DNA from: an uncultured Eubacteriales bacterium
GTDB lineage: Bacteria; Bacillota; Clostridia; Oscillospirales; Acutalibacteraceae
DNA length: 64,000 nucleotides
Assembly: GCA_934436505.1 (NCBI GenBank)
Contig: CAKSAP010000001.1
Span: 248,001-312,000, forward strand
Direction: 5' to 3'
The position numbers and the translations under genes were made by a program. Positions 56,848-64,000 of the stretch are shown here, in pieces (position 1 is the stretch's first letter; each line of letters opens with the position of its first letter). Below the pieces are notes generated by a model. It was not told the origin of the DNA, ran no database searches, and saw only the letters and a program-made list of their open reading frames with translations.

Positions 56848-57558
56848 GTGTTCAAAGTTAGTTTGTTACCGGACAGTTACAGACGCAGGCTTGAAAGCAG
56901 AAAGAAAATTGACTTGATTTCAAAAATTGCGCTTGTAATTCTTGTTTGCCTCTTTATTGTCTACGGAGGCGTTGCGGTTAAGGGTCAAATCCTTAAATCG
57001 AAGCTCAAAACAATTCAGCGTAAAAACAGTGCTATTGAGAGCGAATTCCCTGCACTTCAAGAATACCAAAACATATACAACGAGTTGGGCGAGGTCAGAA
57101 AAATGATTGAAAGCATCACTCCGCAGGACCCCGATGCAGTTGAATTTTTCACAACGATTTCAAACCAAACACCCGACTATGTTCAGATTACACAGATAAA
57201 CCTTGAAAACTGGTTTAAGGAGGGCATTTGCACCCTTACCTGCACAGTTCAGGACAACCAGGACTACAAGGATTATGTCGATTTGTTCAAAACTGAGGAA
57301 ATGCAAAAAATCGTTAAGACGGTTGAGACAACAAGCTACACAAGAACCTCGGGCGAGGACGGAAAAAGCGTTACCTTTACGCTTGTCTTGAGTATGTCAA
57401 ACGGCGTTAACGTTACTGCCGGAGCTCCCGTTTATGAGACAGTTACCGACAAAAAGGGCGAGGCTGTAACAAATGAGAGCGGAGAGGTTCAGACAACACA
57501 GGTTACGACTACCGCAGCGGCAACAACGACCGAAACTACTACGGGGGAGGCTAAATAA
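56848..57558 (+). CDS. pilN: Type IV pilus assembly protein PilN
   Basis: 236 residues: a short cytoplasmic PilM-binding start (FKVSLLPDSYRRRLESR, the PilN motif), one transmembrane helix (about 26-45), coiled coil, and a ferredoxin-like outer domain. The end is a Thr-rich low-complexity tail (about 205-236) unusual for the family, perhaps a wall-spanning spacer. GTG start at 56848, 3 bp after pilM. Confidence 0.9.
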   Translation: MFKVSLLPDSYRRRLESRKKIDLISKIALVILVCLFIVYGGVAVKGQILKSKLKTIQRKNSAIESEFPALQEYQNIYNELGEVRKMIESITPQDPDAVEFFTTISNQTPDYVQITQINLENWFKEGICTLTCTVQDNQDYKDYVDLFKTEEMQKIVKTVETTSYTRTSGEDGKSVTFTLVLSMSNGVNVTAGAPVYETVTDKKGEAVTNESGEVQTTQVTTTAAATTTETTTGEAK

Positions 57559-57560
57559 TT

Positions 57561-58151
57561 ATGGCTTTAAGCGATGTTATTAAAAAGAAGCAGGCTACGG
57601 GCGACGGCTCGGAAAAGGAAAAAGCTGCTAAGAAAAATCTCCTCGATGACGTCAGAGTGGTAATTGCCGTATTGATTGTCGCTTGCATAGGACTTATCGT
57701 TCTTACCGTTTTCGGTGCAAAGGGTATCGACGAGACGGAAGCGAATATTGAAAAGGCAAAGACTCAATATAAGCAAAATCAGCTTGCTATCGCAAACCTC
57801 AAGGCTTTGCAGGCACGCAGCGGCGAATATAAGGATCAGATAGCTCAATACGATATAATGATTTCAAAGGATCCGCTTGATCAAATGCAGATTATGATTG
57901 ATCTTGAAAAGGATGTTGAGGCACATAATTGCAGCCTTACAGAGCTTACCTTCGGCGAGCCCGAGAAAAACGAGCAGAACGTCAATCAAATAGCTGTTAA
58001 TCTTACAATTACCGGCACATACAGGGATATTATAACCTTCTGTCATGACACGGTAACCGATAAGCAGATAAAGCGTATAGATACTATCAATATTACGGGT
58101 ACAGAAGAGCAGAGAACGGCGCAGATTGTACTTGTAGAATTTTCAAGATAA
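57561..58151 (+). CDS. pilO: Type IV pilus assembly protein PilO
   Basis: 196 residues: a basic cytoplasmic N-terminus (about 1-30), one transmembrane helix (about 34-54), coiled coil (about 58-95) and a ferredoxin-like domain with VNLTITGTYRDIITFCHDTV. It pairs with PilN. The cytoplasmic part is longer than in typical PilO, and identification relies on position and fold. 2 bp after pilN. Confidence 0.85.
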   Translation: MALSDVIKKKQATGDGSEKEKAAKKNLLDDVRVVIAVLIVACIGLIVLTVFGAKGIDETEANIEKAKTQYKQNQLAIANLKALQARSGEYKDQIAQYDIMISKDPLDQMQIMIDLEKDVEAHNCSLTELTFGEPEKNEQNVNQIAVNLTITGTYRDIITFCHDTVTDKQIKRIDTINITGTEEQRTAQIVLVEFSR

Positions 58152-58198
58152 GCAAGATAATTCAACGGGCAGATTTTCGAATGGAGAGAGATTAAATA

Positions 58199-59887
58199 AT
58201 GGCGAATAACAATCTGATAATACCCGGAAGCATGGGCTCAAGGCTTGTTGCAGCCGGAATTATCACAGAGGAACAGCTTGCCGAGGCATTGGAGATACAA
58301 AAAACGAGCAAGGAGCTTATCGGCACAATCCTTACGCAGTTAGGCTACTGCACAGAGGACGATATAGCAAAAACACTTGCCAAAAAGACAGGCTACAAAT
58401 ACGTTTCAATCAATGAGATAGGCGTCAATGTTTCAGCGGCTAACCTTATTACACCCGAAATGGCGTTGAGGAACCACATTCTTCCGCTTTATCAGGATGA
58501 AAAGACCTTGTATGTCGCAATGAAAAATCCGAACGATATCATTACGATAGACAACCTCCACCTTATGACAGGGCTTGAGATTTGCCCCCTTGTCGCTCCC
58601 GATATGGAGCTTACCGCCGCAATCGAAAACTTTGCAAATATGAACTCGTCGCTTGATAATTATGACGAGGACGAAGCAAGCGACGACCAGAATGTATCAG
58701 AGGAATTTTCCATTGATGATAAGCCGGCGGTTTTGCTTGTAAACCAGATTATAAACAACGCCATTAAGGCAGGCGCATCAGATATTCACGTCGAAGCACT
58801 TGAAAAGCATATGAGAGTCCGTTTTAGAATCGACGGCGTTTTGCAGGAGGTAATGCAGAACCAAATCAAGCTTTTCCCCTCGGTCGTTTCACGTGTTAAG
58901 GTACTCGGCGGTATGGATATTGCCGAAAAGCGTATTCCGCAGGACGGTCGTGCTACCGTTAGATTTGAGGACAGAACACTTGATATTCGTATCGCAACAA
59001 TGCCCACCGTTTACGGCGAGAAGATTGTTATGCGACTTCTTGAAAGATCGCAGGGTGTTGTAAAGCTTCACGACCTGCACTTCTCCGAGAGGCAGTTCCC
59101 GAGATTTGAAAAAGCAATTCATATGCCCTACGGCTTCCTGCTTGTTACGGGCCCCACAGGTAGCGGTAAATCCACAACTCTTTACGCTACCCTTGCCGAG
59201 ATAAGCTCGGACGATAAAAACACGATTACACTTGAGGACCCGGTTGAGCGCCGTATGGCAGGTATCAATCAGGTTCAGATGAATAACAGAGCAGGTATGA
59301 CCTTTGCGGCGGCTTTGCGTTCGGTATTGCGTTCCGACCCCGATATTGTCATGGTCGGTGAGATTCGTGACGGCGAGACTGCAAAGATTGCCGTCGAAGC
59401 GGCTCTTACAGGACATATGGTTCTTTCGACCCTGCATACAAACGACGCACCCGGCGCCGTAACCCGTCTTAATGAGATGGGCGTTGAACCGTTCCTTGTT
59501 ACATCCTCACTTGTCGGCGTATTGGCACAGCGTCTTGTCAGACGTCTTTGCCCCAAGTGCAAGGAGGCATATCAGATAAAGAGGGATGACCTTCTCAAGA
59601 TATTCCCCGATCTTCCGCTTGACGAGTATCCCGACGAGGAGTTTACACTCTACAAGCCCAAGGGCTGTATTACCTGCAACAATACAGGCTATAAGGGACG
59701 AGAGGCTGTATTTGAATTCCTTACCGTTACCGAGGAAATGAAGGAGCTTATCCTTGACCGTGCAAACGCTGCAGCTATTAAAGAGCTTGCCGTTAAGCAG
59801 GGAATGCACACGCTTAAGGATGAGGGTATTTACAAGGTAATGCACGGAAAAACATCGATAGAGGAAATTTTGAGAGTTATAGTTTAA
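58199..59887 (+). CDS. pilB: Type IV pilus extension ATPase PilB
   Basis: 562 residues: an N-terminal MshEN-like domain (about 5-150; GSRLVAAGIITEEQLAEALE, a fold that often binds c-di-GMP), then the ATPase with SDIHVEALEKHMRVRFRIDG, Walker A VTGPTGSGKSTTLYATL, Walker B IVMVGEIRDGETAKIAVEAA, the His box STLHTNDAPGAVTRL and four zinc-binding cysteines (CPKC ... CITC). It powers pilus assembly. Starts 48 bp after pilO. MshEN binding would need its RLxxxG...Q motifs checked; RLVAAG and LGTIL-like parts are present. Confidence 0.94.
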   Translation: MANNNLIIPGSMGSRLVAAGIITEEQLAEALEIQKTSKELIGTILTQLGYCTEDDIAKTLAKKTGYKYVSINEIGVNVSAANLITPEMALRNHILPLYQDEKTLYVAMKNPNDIITIDNLHLMTGLEICPLVAPDMELTAAIENFANMNSSLDNYDEDEASDDQNVSEEFSIDDKPAVLLVNQIINNAIKAGASDIHVEALEKHMRVRFRIDGVLQEVMQNQIKLFPSVVSRVKVLGGMDIAEKRIPQDGRATVRFEDRTLDIRIATMPTVYGEKIVMRLLERSQGVVKLHDLHFSERQFPRFEKAIHMPYGFLLVTGPTGSGKSTTLYATLAEISSDDKNTITLEDPVERRMAGINQVQMNNRAGMTFAAALRSVLRSDPDIVMVGEIRDGETAKIAVEAALTGHMVLSTLHTNDAPGAVTRLNEMGVEPFLVTSSLVGVLAQRLVRRLCPKCKEAYQIKRDDLLKIFPDLPLDEYPDEEFTLYKPKGCITCNNTGYKGREAVFEFLTVTEEMKELILDRANAAAIKELAVKQGMHTLKDEGIYKVMHGKTSIEEILRVIV

Positions 59888-59909
59888 TTTATACGGAAAG
59901 GTGATTCGT

Positions 59910-61484
59910 ATGAAAAAAAGGCTTAAACAAAACGGCGGTTTTGCATTGACAGCGGTCATTGCGTTGCTGTTTATACTTTCGCTTATGGGCACGGCAATGT
60001 ATGCTTATACAATGACCAGCCTTAGAACCGTGCGCTTTTTGTCCGACAGAAAGAAAGCGGAGTATCTTGCTCAAGCGGGAGCAGAGGCCTCGGCATACGC
60101 ATATCAGCTTGCCGTCAACAACAGAGGCTCCGACTCTGATGTCAATGAGTTTATCGTTGAAACAAGCGAGGACGGAGATAAAATTCTAACAAATAAAATA
60201 TACCTTATTTGGAACAGGGCGGCATCCCCGGCGGCATATCAGTATGTTACCGAGGCAGGCATGGCTGCTTGTACGGATAAGGAAATAATCGGATATTATC
60301 AGGTTGAAATAACGAATATCGTCGAAACCAAAAAGGGTAAATTCCTGAAAACCGAGGAAAAGGGCGACGGCTCGGGCATTATAGCCGAGGAAGAGGTCGA
60401 AATGATCGACAAGCAGAGGCGTTTTGTCAGCAAGGGCTATGCGGTTAAGGGAAACGATATAAATGACGTTGTTCCTGCGACCGTGACGGCGAGAATTTCA
60501 GAGCCTGTTCAGGGACTCGGCACGTTTTACGATAACGACGGTGCCAATGCGGGAATTATCGACCCGATTTCAAATGACGAATTTACTAAGCTCGGCACGG
60601 TAAAGCTTCCGTCAAACCTTTCGCTTAAAACAAAGCATTTCGGCACATTTACAATCAACATAGGCGAACGAAGCACACCTGCAAAGCTCGGTTATTCCTC
60701 GGGCAACCTTATTTTGAACGCTCCCACGACGGGAACAATCAAGCTGAAGGGAAATCAGGATAACATTGTTTCGTTTGTCGGAATGAACGACTTGTTTGTA
60801 AACACGAATATTGATGTTACACCCACTAAAAAGAACTACAATATTATGTTCTTGAAGGGCAACAACATTGTAATAAACGGCGATATAGAGATTTTTGCAT
60901 ACGGATTTTACAGAAACACCGCCTTGCAGATTTCAAGCAATATCGGAATGTTAGCCGACGCCATAAGGGGAAAGTACAGATTCAGTACGGTTGTTTTGGG
61001 AACTCCGAACCCTGAAACTGCGGCAATTACCGACCCGATAAGCAACAATATTTACAGCTTAGGTCGCTGCGGCAAGGTCTTTTTCGGCGGCGACGTATAT
61101 GTCAATATAGAAATGCCGAACGTCGGCACATACAGATACAAGGCTTTTTCTGCCGGCGACGTTTACTACTTTGACGACAACGCCACGCAGAATACAGGCA
61201 GTGAAAACGAATACGGCGTCGATTTGCTCAAGTATTTCCTTGACTATTCGATTGCAACCAATAAATATTCAAAGAACGTCCTTAACAGATTTGCGGATTT
61301 GATTGAGATTTATTATCAGACTGCCGACGGAGATACACCTACGCAGTATGTTGTCGGCGACGGCAACGGCAATATGACCAAAAACCTGATGAGAAAAATC
61401 GACGTTGACAATAACGCAAAGGACACATACAGCTCGATTATTCCGCCCGATCCCACAGATTCATCATCTCTTATGTGGGAATAA
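59910..61484 (+). CDS. PilX-like minor pilus protein
   Basis: 524 residues. The N-terminal hydrophobic helix follows a basic start (MKKRLKQNGGFALTAVIALL), with G before F and no Glu at +5, as in PilX/GspK-like subunits, then LSDRKKAEYLAQAGAEASAYAYQ. The remaining 450 residues form an extracellular region, mainly beta-type, with repeated Asn/Gly-rich turns (about 260-420, a possible beta-helix). AAAGG lies about 8 nt before the ATG at 59910; an upstream GTG has no room for a ribosome site. Likely primes the pilus tip. Confidence 0.78.
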   Translation: MKKRLKQNGGFALTAVIALLFILSLMGTAMYAYTMTSLRTVRFLSDRKKAEYLAQAGAEASAYAYQLAVNNRGSDSDVNEFIVETSEDGDKILTNKIYLIWNRAASPAAYQYVTEAGMAACTDKEIIGYYQVEITNIVETKKGKFLKTEEKGDGSGIIAEEEVEMIDKQRRFVSKGYAVKGNDINDVVPATVTARISEPVQGLGTFYDNDGANAGIIDPISNDEFTKLGTVKLPSNLSLKTKHFGTFTINIGERSTPAKLGYSSGNLILNAPTTGTIKLKGNQDNIVSFVGMNDLFVNTNIDVTPTKKNYNIMFLKGNNIVINGDIEIFAYGFYRNTALQISSNIGMLADAIRGKYRFSTVVLGTPNPETAAITDPISNNIYSLGRCGKVFFGGDVYVNIEMPNVGTYRYKAFSAGDVYYFDDNATQNTGSENEYGVDLLKYFLDYSIATNKYSKNVLNRFADLIEIYYQTADGDTPTQYVVGDGNGNMTKNLMRKIDVDNNAKDTYSSIIPPDPTDSSSLMWE

Positions 61485-61515
61485 GACTTTTTGAAAATAA
61501 GTTAGGAGGAGCATT

Positions 61516-64000
61516 ATGAAAAGTATTTTTAAGAGCATTAAAAGTACGGTAAAACAAAAGCAAGGTATGACGCTTGTGGAAACACTTGTTGCCATAGCTT
61601 TGATTATGCTGATAATTTTTACCTTTACACCGCTTTTCCTCCAAAATTTCAAGAACATTCGCACGGCGGGCGAGGTTACAAAGTCCTCATACGAAAAGGC
61701 GAGCTTGCTGGAGAGACTTATTGCAAATAAGGGCGAAAACGCACCCGGCTATGAAATCTCCGTGAGCGATGTTCCGCTTACAATGACAAAGGATGGAGAT
61801 ACCGATAAGTCAATTAGCTTTGGCTCGGACAGCTCTGCCGGTCAGGTTCACGGTACGCTTATCGCAAGCAACCCCAACACGCCGAATTCATATTCGACCT
61901 TCTATGTCAGCGATAACACAAGCCGTATGCTCTGCTTCCCGAGCAATCTTACCGACGACTTTTTGACGACGGAAATTACGCTTGTCCCCAAGGGCTTTGC
62001 GTTTAACCCGACAGCTAAAAACAAGAATGCGGATCAGGCAGGCTGGCACTTTAAGGTAAGCTATACCGACGAAAACGGCAATAAGCAGACTGTTGAGAAG
62101 CAGTATTACGATATAGTTTTCAAAAAAGACGGAAATACAAATGTTGCGGTGTTCACGCTCAAGGGTGGTAACAACGTCATTTGTTTCGAACATTCTCCGT
62201 TGATAATTGAATACGGACAGGGCGTAGGCGACCTTCAGTACAGCACTAAAATCGAGGTCGGCGCACCCGAGATTATACTTGTCGGCGAAAAAGCTTCCGA
62301 CGGCAAATACTATTACTATGCGACAAGCGGTGTTGACGAGTACGGATATATGGATCTCATCGCAAAGGAAATGACGGGTTCTCCGCTTAACTCGGCAATG
62401 AATGACGTTGAGTGGGTCGGCGTCGGCAGCGGCGATGACGGCAACGGCGGAGACAATAAGTACGGCTACTATGTTATGGGCGGCGACGCAGGACAGGTAC
62501 GCCGTTTCTGGAGAAACGAAAAAACGGGCAACTACTATTGGGGCGGCGACACGCTCTGGCAGTACAACCGTTATGCACATATCACGTCAAAGGGAATGCC
62601 CGAGGGCGACAGCTACGAGAACATAACCGCCGAGAATTCAACTCAGGCAGAGTTCAAGTCGATATTCCGTTCTCCGCAGACTGAAATTGATTGGAACGGC
62701 AGACAGATAAACTATCTTTTCAAATCACAAAAGACAAGTCTTTGGGACTATAAGTCCATCACATCAAACTACTTCACAGCGAACGTTGCAACCTCCGATT
62801 CGGGCAAGGCGTTCCTGACCCTCGGCGGCGTTGTTAAATGGCGTGACGGCACGGAGGCTTACGGCGGCAACTCGGGCAGAGGTTGGGACGAAAACGATAA
62901 TATGCGAGCGTGGCTTACATACGACACAAGCAACGCAAGATCCAAAAAGCTTTCGAGCCTCGGCTACAAGGAGGCTGTAGATTATGAGTATGAAAATGAT
63001 GATTCGCTCATAACCATTACCTCTGTAGGTGCGATTAAAATCGATAAAACGAACAGCAACTATATTGAAATTCAGGATCAGACTCAGTGGAACAGCAAGG
63101 TTTATCCGAGCAAGTCCTATACACTTTATTGCGGTCGAATTCCTGCCGTTATCGACGTTTGGGGCTGGAAAACTGCTACGATTGGTTGGAAGGGATATAT
63201 TCCGCTTGCGACGTTGGGCGTTGCGTACAGCTCGAACAACATATATACTCCGTCGGGCATCTTAAACCCGGGCGGAACGGGAGCTTGGTATCCGACAGGA
63301 CTTTTCGGAGACTCAAAGGCATCGAGCACAAAGCTTGATGCTGAAATATTCAAATCCTTGAAGTATGAGGACCTTTTGAACTTCTTTACCTCGGAAAATC
63401 CGTATAAGGACATTGTTTATCCGAGGTCAACGAAAAAGAACACGCCTGCATACTACACTGCTGTTAACGGAAGCGGCGGTCAGGCATTGGGCGAGCAGGG
63501 TAATAAGTATTACCTTACCGCAGGAGAGGAAATCGACATTACAATCGGTTATCTTTCGCATCCGTTTGCAATCGGACTTGAAAATCCGTCAACATGGGTA
63601 ATTACGGGCTTGACCGGCTCTGACTACTATTTCTACAAGTTTAACGGAACAGGCGGCAAATACGACCACTCGTTCCAGTCGGCAGGACTTCGAGATAACG
63701 TAACAATGCTCGATATTGACAGCTATCACGACGATATTACGGGCAACAATATTTCTGTTGCGGTCGGCTACACGTTGGGCTACCTTTTCTCCGACTACAG
63801 CTGGGCAACACGTGTAAACGACATTTCAAATATGGGTGTTGTATATATCAGAGGCTCGGGCGACGGCAGCGACAGCGATACGGCAGGCTCTATGGAGTCG
63901 GGTAAGGGCTGGTCGCTTAAAAAGGAAACCAACGTATTCCATCAGTTCTACGGAACAGACCAATATCAGGACGGCTCGGGCAATATGACTGCATTGGGCT
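61516..64000 (+). CDS. Giant prepilin-like protein (partial, C-terminus off window)
   Basis: At least 828 residues, open to the window edge. The basic leader ends in KQKQGMTLVETLVAIALIML: prepilin cleavage after Gly, Glu at +5, and a hydrophobic helix. The mature part is an Asn/Gly/Tyr/Trp-rich extracellular chain (YYWGGDTLWQYNRYAHITSK, GWKTATIGWKGYIPLATLG). Typical pilins have 130-200 residues, so this is a very large tip adhesin-like subunit or the start of a fusion. TAGGAGGAG precedes the ATG at 61516, 31 bp after the PilX-like gene. The downstream pilins and prepilin peptidase are outside the window. Confidence 0.82.
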   Translation, partial: MKSIFKSIKSTVKQKQGMTLVETLVAIALIMLIIFTFTPLFLQNFKNIRTAGEVTKSSYEKASLLERLIANKGENAPGYEISVSDVPLTMTKDGDTDKSISFGSDSSAGQVHGTLIASNPNTPNSYSTFYVSDNTSRMLCFPSNLTDDFLTTEITLVPKGFAFNPTAKNKNADQAGWHFKVSYTDENGNKQTVEKQYYDIVFKKDGNTNVAVFTLKGGNNVICFEHSPLIIEYGQGVGDLQYSTKIEVGAPEIILVGEKASDGKYYYYATSGVDEYGYMDLIAKEMTGSPLNSAMNDVEWVGVGSGDDGNGGDNKYGYYVMGGDAGQVRRFWRNEKTGNYYWGGDTLWQYNRYAHITSKGMPEGDSYENITAENSTQAEFKSIFRSPQTEIDWNGRQINYLFKSQKTSLWDYKSITSNYFTANVATSDSGKAFLTLGGVVKWRDGTEAYGGNSGRGWDENDNMRAWLTYDTSNARSKKLSSLGYKEAVDYEYENDDSLITITSVGAIKIDKTNSNYIEIQDQTQWNSKVYPSKSYTLYCGRIPAVIDVWGWKTATIGWKGYIPLATLGVAYSSNNIYTPSGILNPGGTGAWYPTGLFGDSKASSTKLDAEIFKSLKYEDLLNFFTSENPYKDIVYPRSTKKNTPAYYTAVNGSGGQALGEQGNKYYLTAGEEIDITIGYLSHPFAIGLENPSTWVITGLTGSDYYFYKFNGTGGKYDHSFQSAGLRDNVTMLDIDSYHDDITGNNISVAVGYTLGYLFSDYSWATRVNDISNMGVVYIRGSGDGSDSDTAGSMESGKGWSLKKETNVFHQFYGTDQYQDGSGNMTALG

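Noticed and set aside
61888..62580. 230-codon minus-strand frame
   Set aside because: Antisense of the giant prepilin, whose frame is continuous with a leader peptide and ribosome site.
1..64000. Search for tRNA, rRNA, prophage and restriction-modification genes
   Set aside because: No cloverleaf T-arm, rRNA landmark, integrase, capsid or methyltransferase motif was seen on either strand.

Overview
The window looks like a chromosome segment of a spore-forming, monoderm Clostridia bacterium, probably an Oscillospirales/Ruminococcaceae-type gut anaerobe. This rests on sporulation genes (yabP, yabQ, spoIIE), dockerin and cohesin modules on secreted proteins, a fructose PTS, a sortase, strong Shine-Dalgarno sites and a type IV pilus operon with no outer-membrane genes. 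No rRNA, tRNA, CRISPR array, transposase or phage gene was seen.

Layout. 1-15.8 kb (minus strand): an HTH/serine-dehydratase fusion cut by the window edge; a fructose PTS operon fruR-fruK-fruA-ptsH-ptsI; a sigma/anti-sigma/membrane-protein operon; an AGCS amino-acid/Na+ symporter; a nitrilase-family hydrolase; a class I fumarase alpha subunit; yabP-yabQ-divIC-yabR; a metallophosphoesterase; and a HATPase protein divergent from gapA. 16-21.2 kb (plus): gapA, a sortase operon (secreted substrate, sortase, membrane partner) and malQ. 21.8-24.5 kb (minus): a dockerin-bearing alpha/beta hydrolase and a multi-S1 protein. 24.6-34.2 kb (plus): DUF951-prfA-tsaC-coaE-slt-M18 peptidase, a PadR/DUF1700 operon, a CmpB-type membrane protein, a PspC protein and spoIIE.

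34.3-49.3 kb (plus) is the accessory and most novel part. It has three tandem paralogous membrane-anchored proteins of unknown function; a roughly 330-nt highly structured 5' leader RNA with two apparent pseudoknots ahead of a 1730-residue secreted dockerin protein; a cohesin+dockerin protein and a second cohesin-like protein; and a 40-codon peptide gene followed, after a terminator, by an HPr-kinase-like/PqqD/S26-peptidase/ABC-transporter operon that resembles a RiPP maturation and export cassette without a radical SAM enzyme.

49.4-64 kb (plus): a BY-type tyrosine kinase, then a long type IV pilus operon (PilP-like, a LysM protein with secretin N-domains but no barrel, pilT, pilC, pilM, pilN, pilO, pilB, a PilX-like protein and a giant prepilin running off the window). 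In a single-membrane cell the LysM/secretin-N protein is probably a peptidoglycan-docked replacement for PilQ.

Several promoters of form TTGACA-N17-TATAAT and many intrinsic terminators are legible. Two intergenic gaps (21.3-21.6 and 45.7-46.1 kb) hold copies of the same palindromic repeat families. A separate inverted repeat of about 30 bp frames the gap between gapA and the sortase operon.
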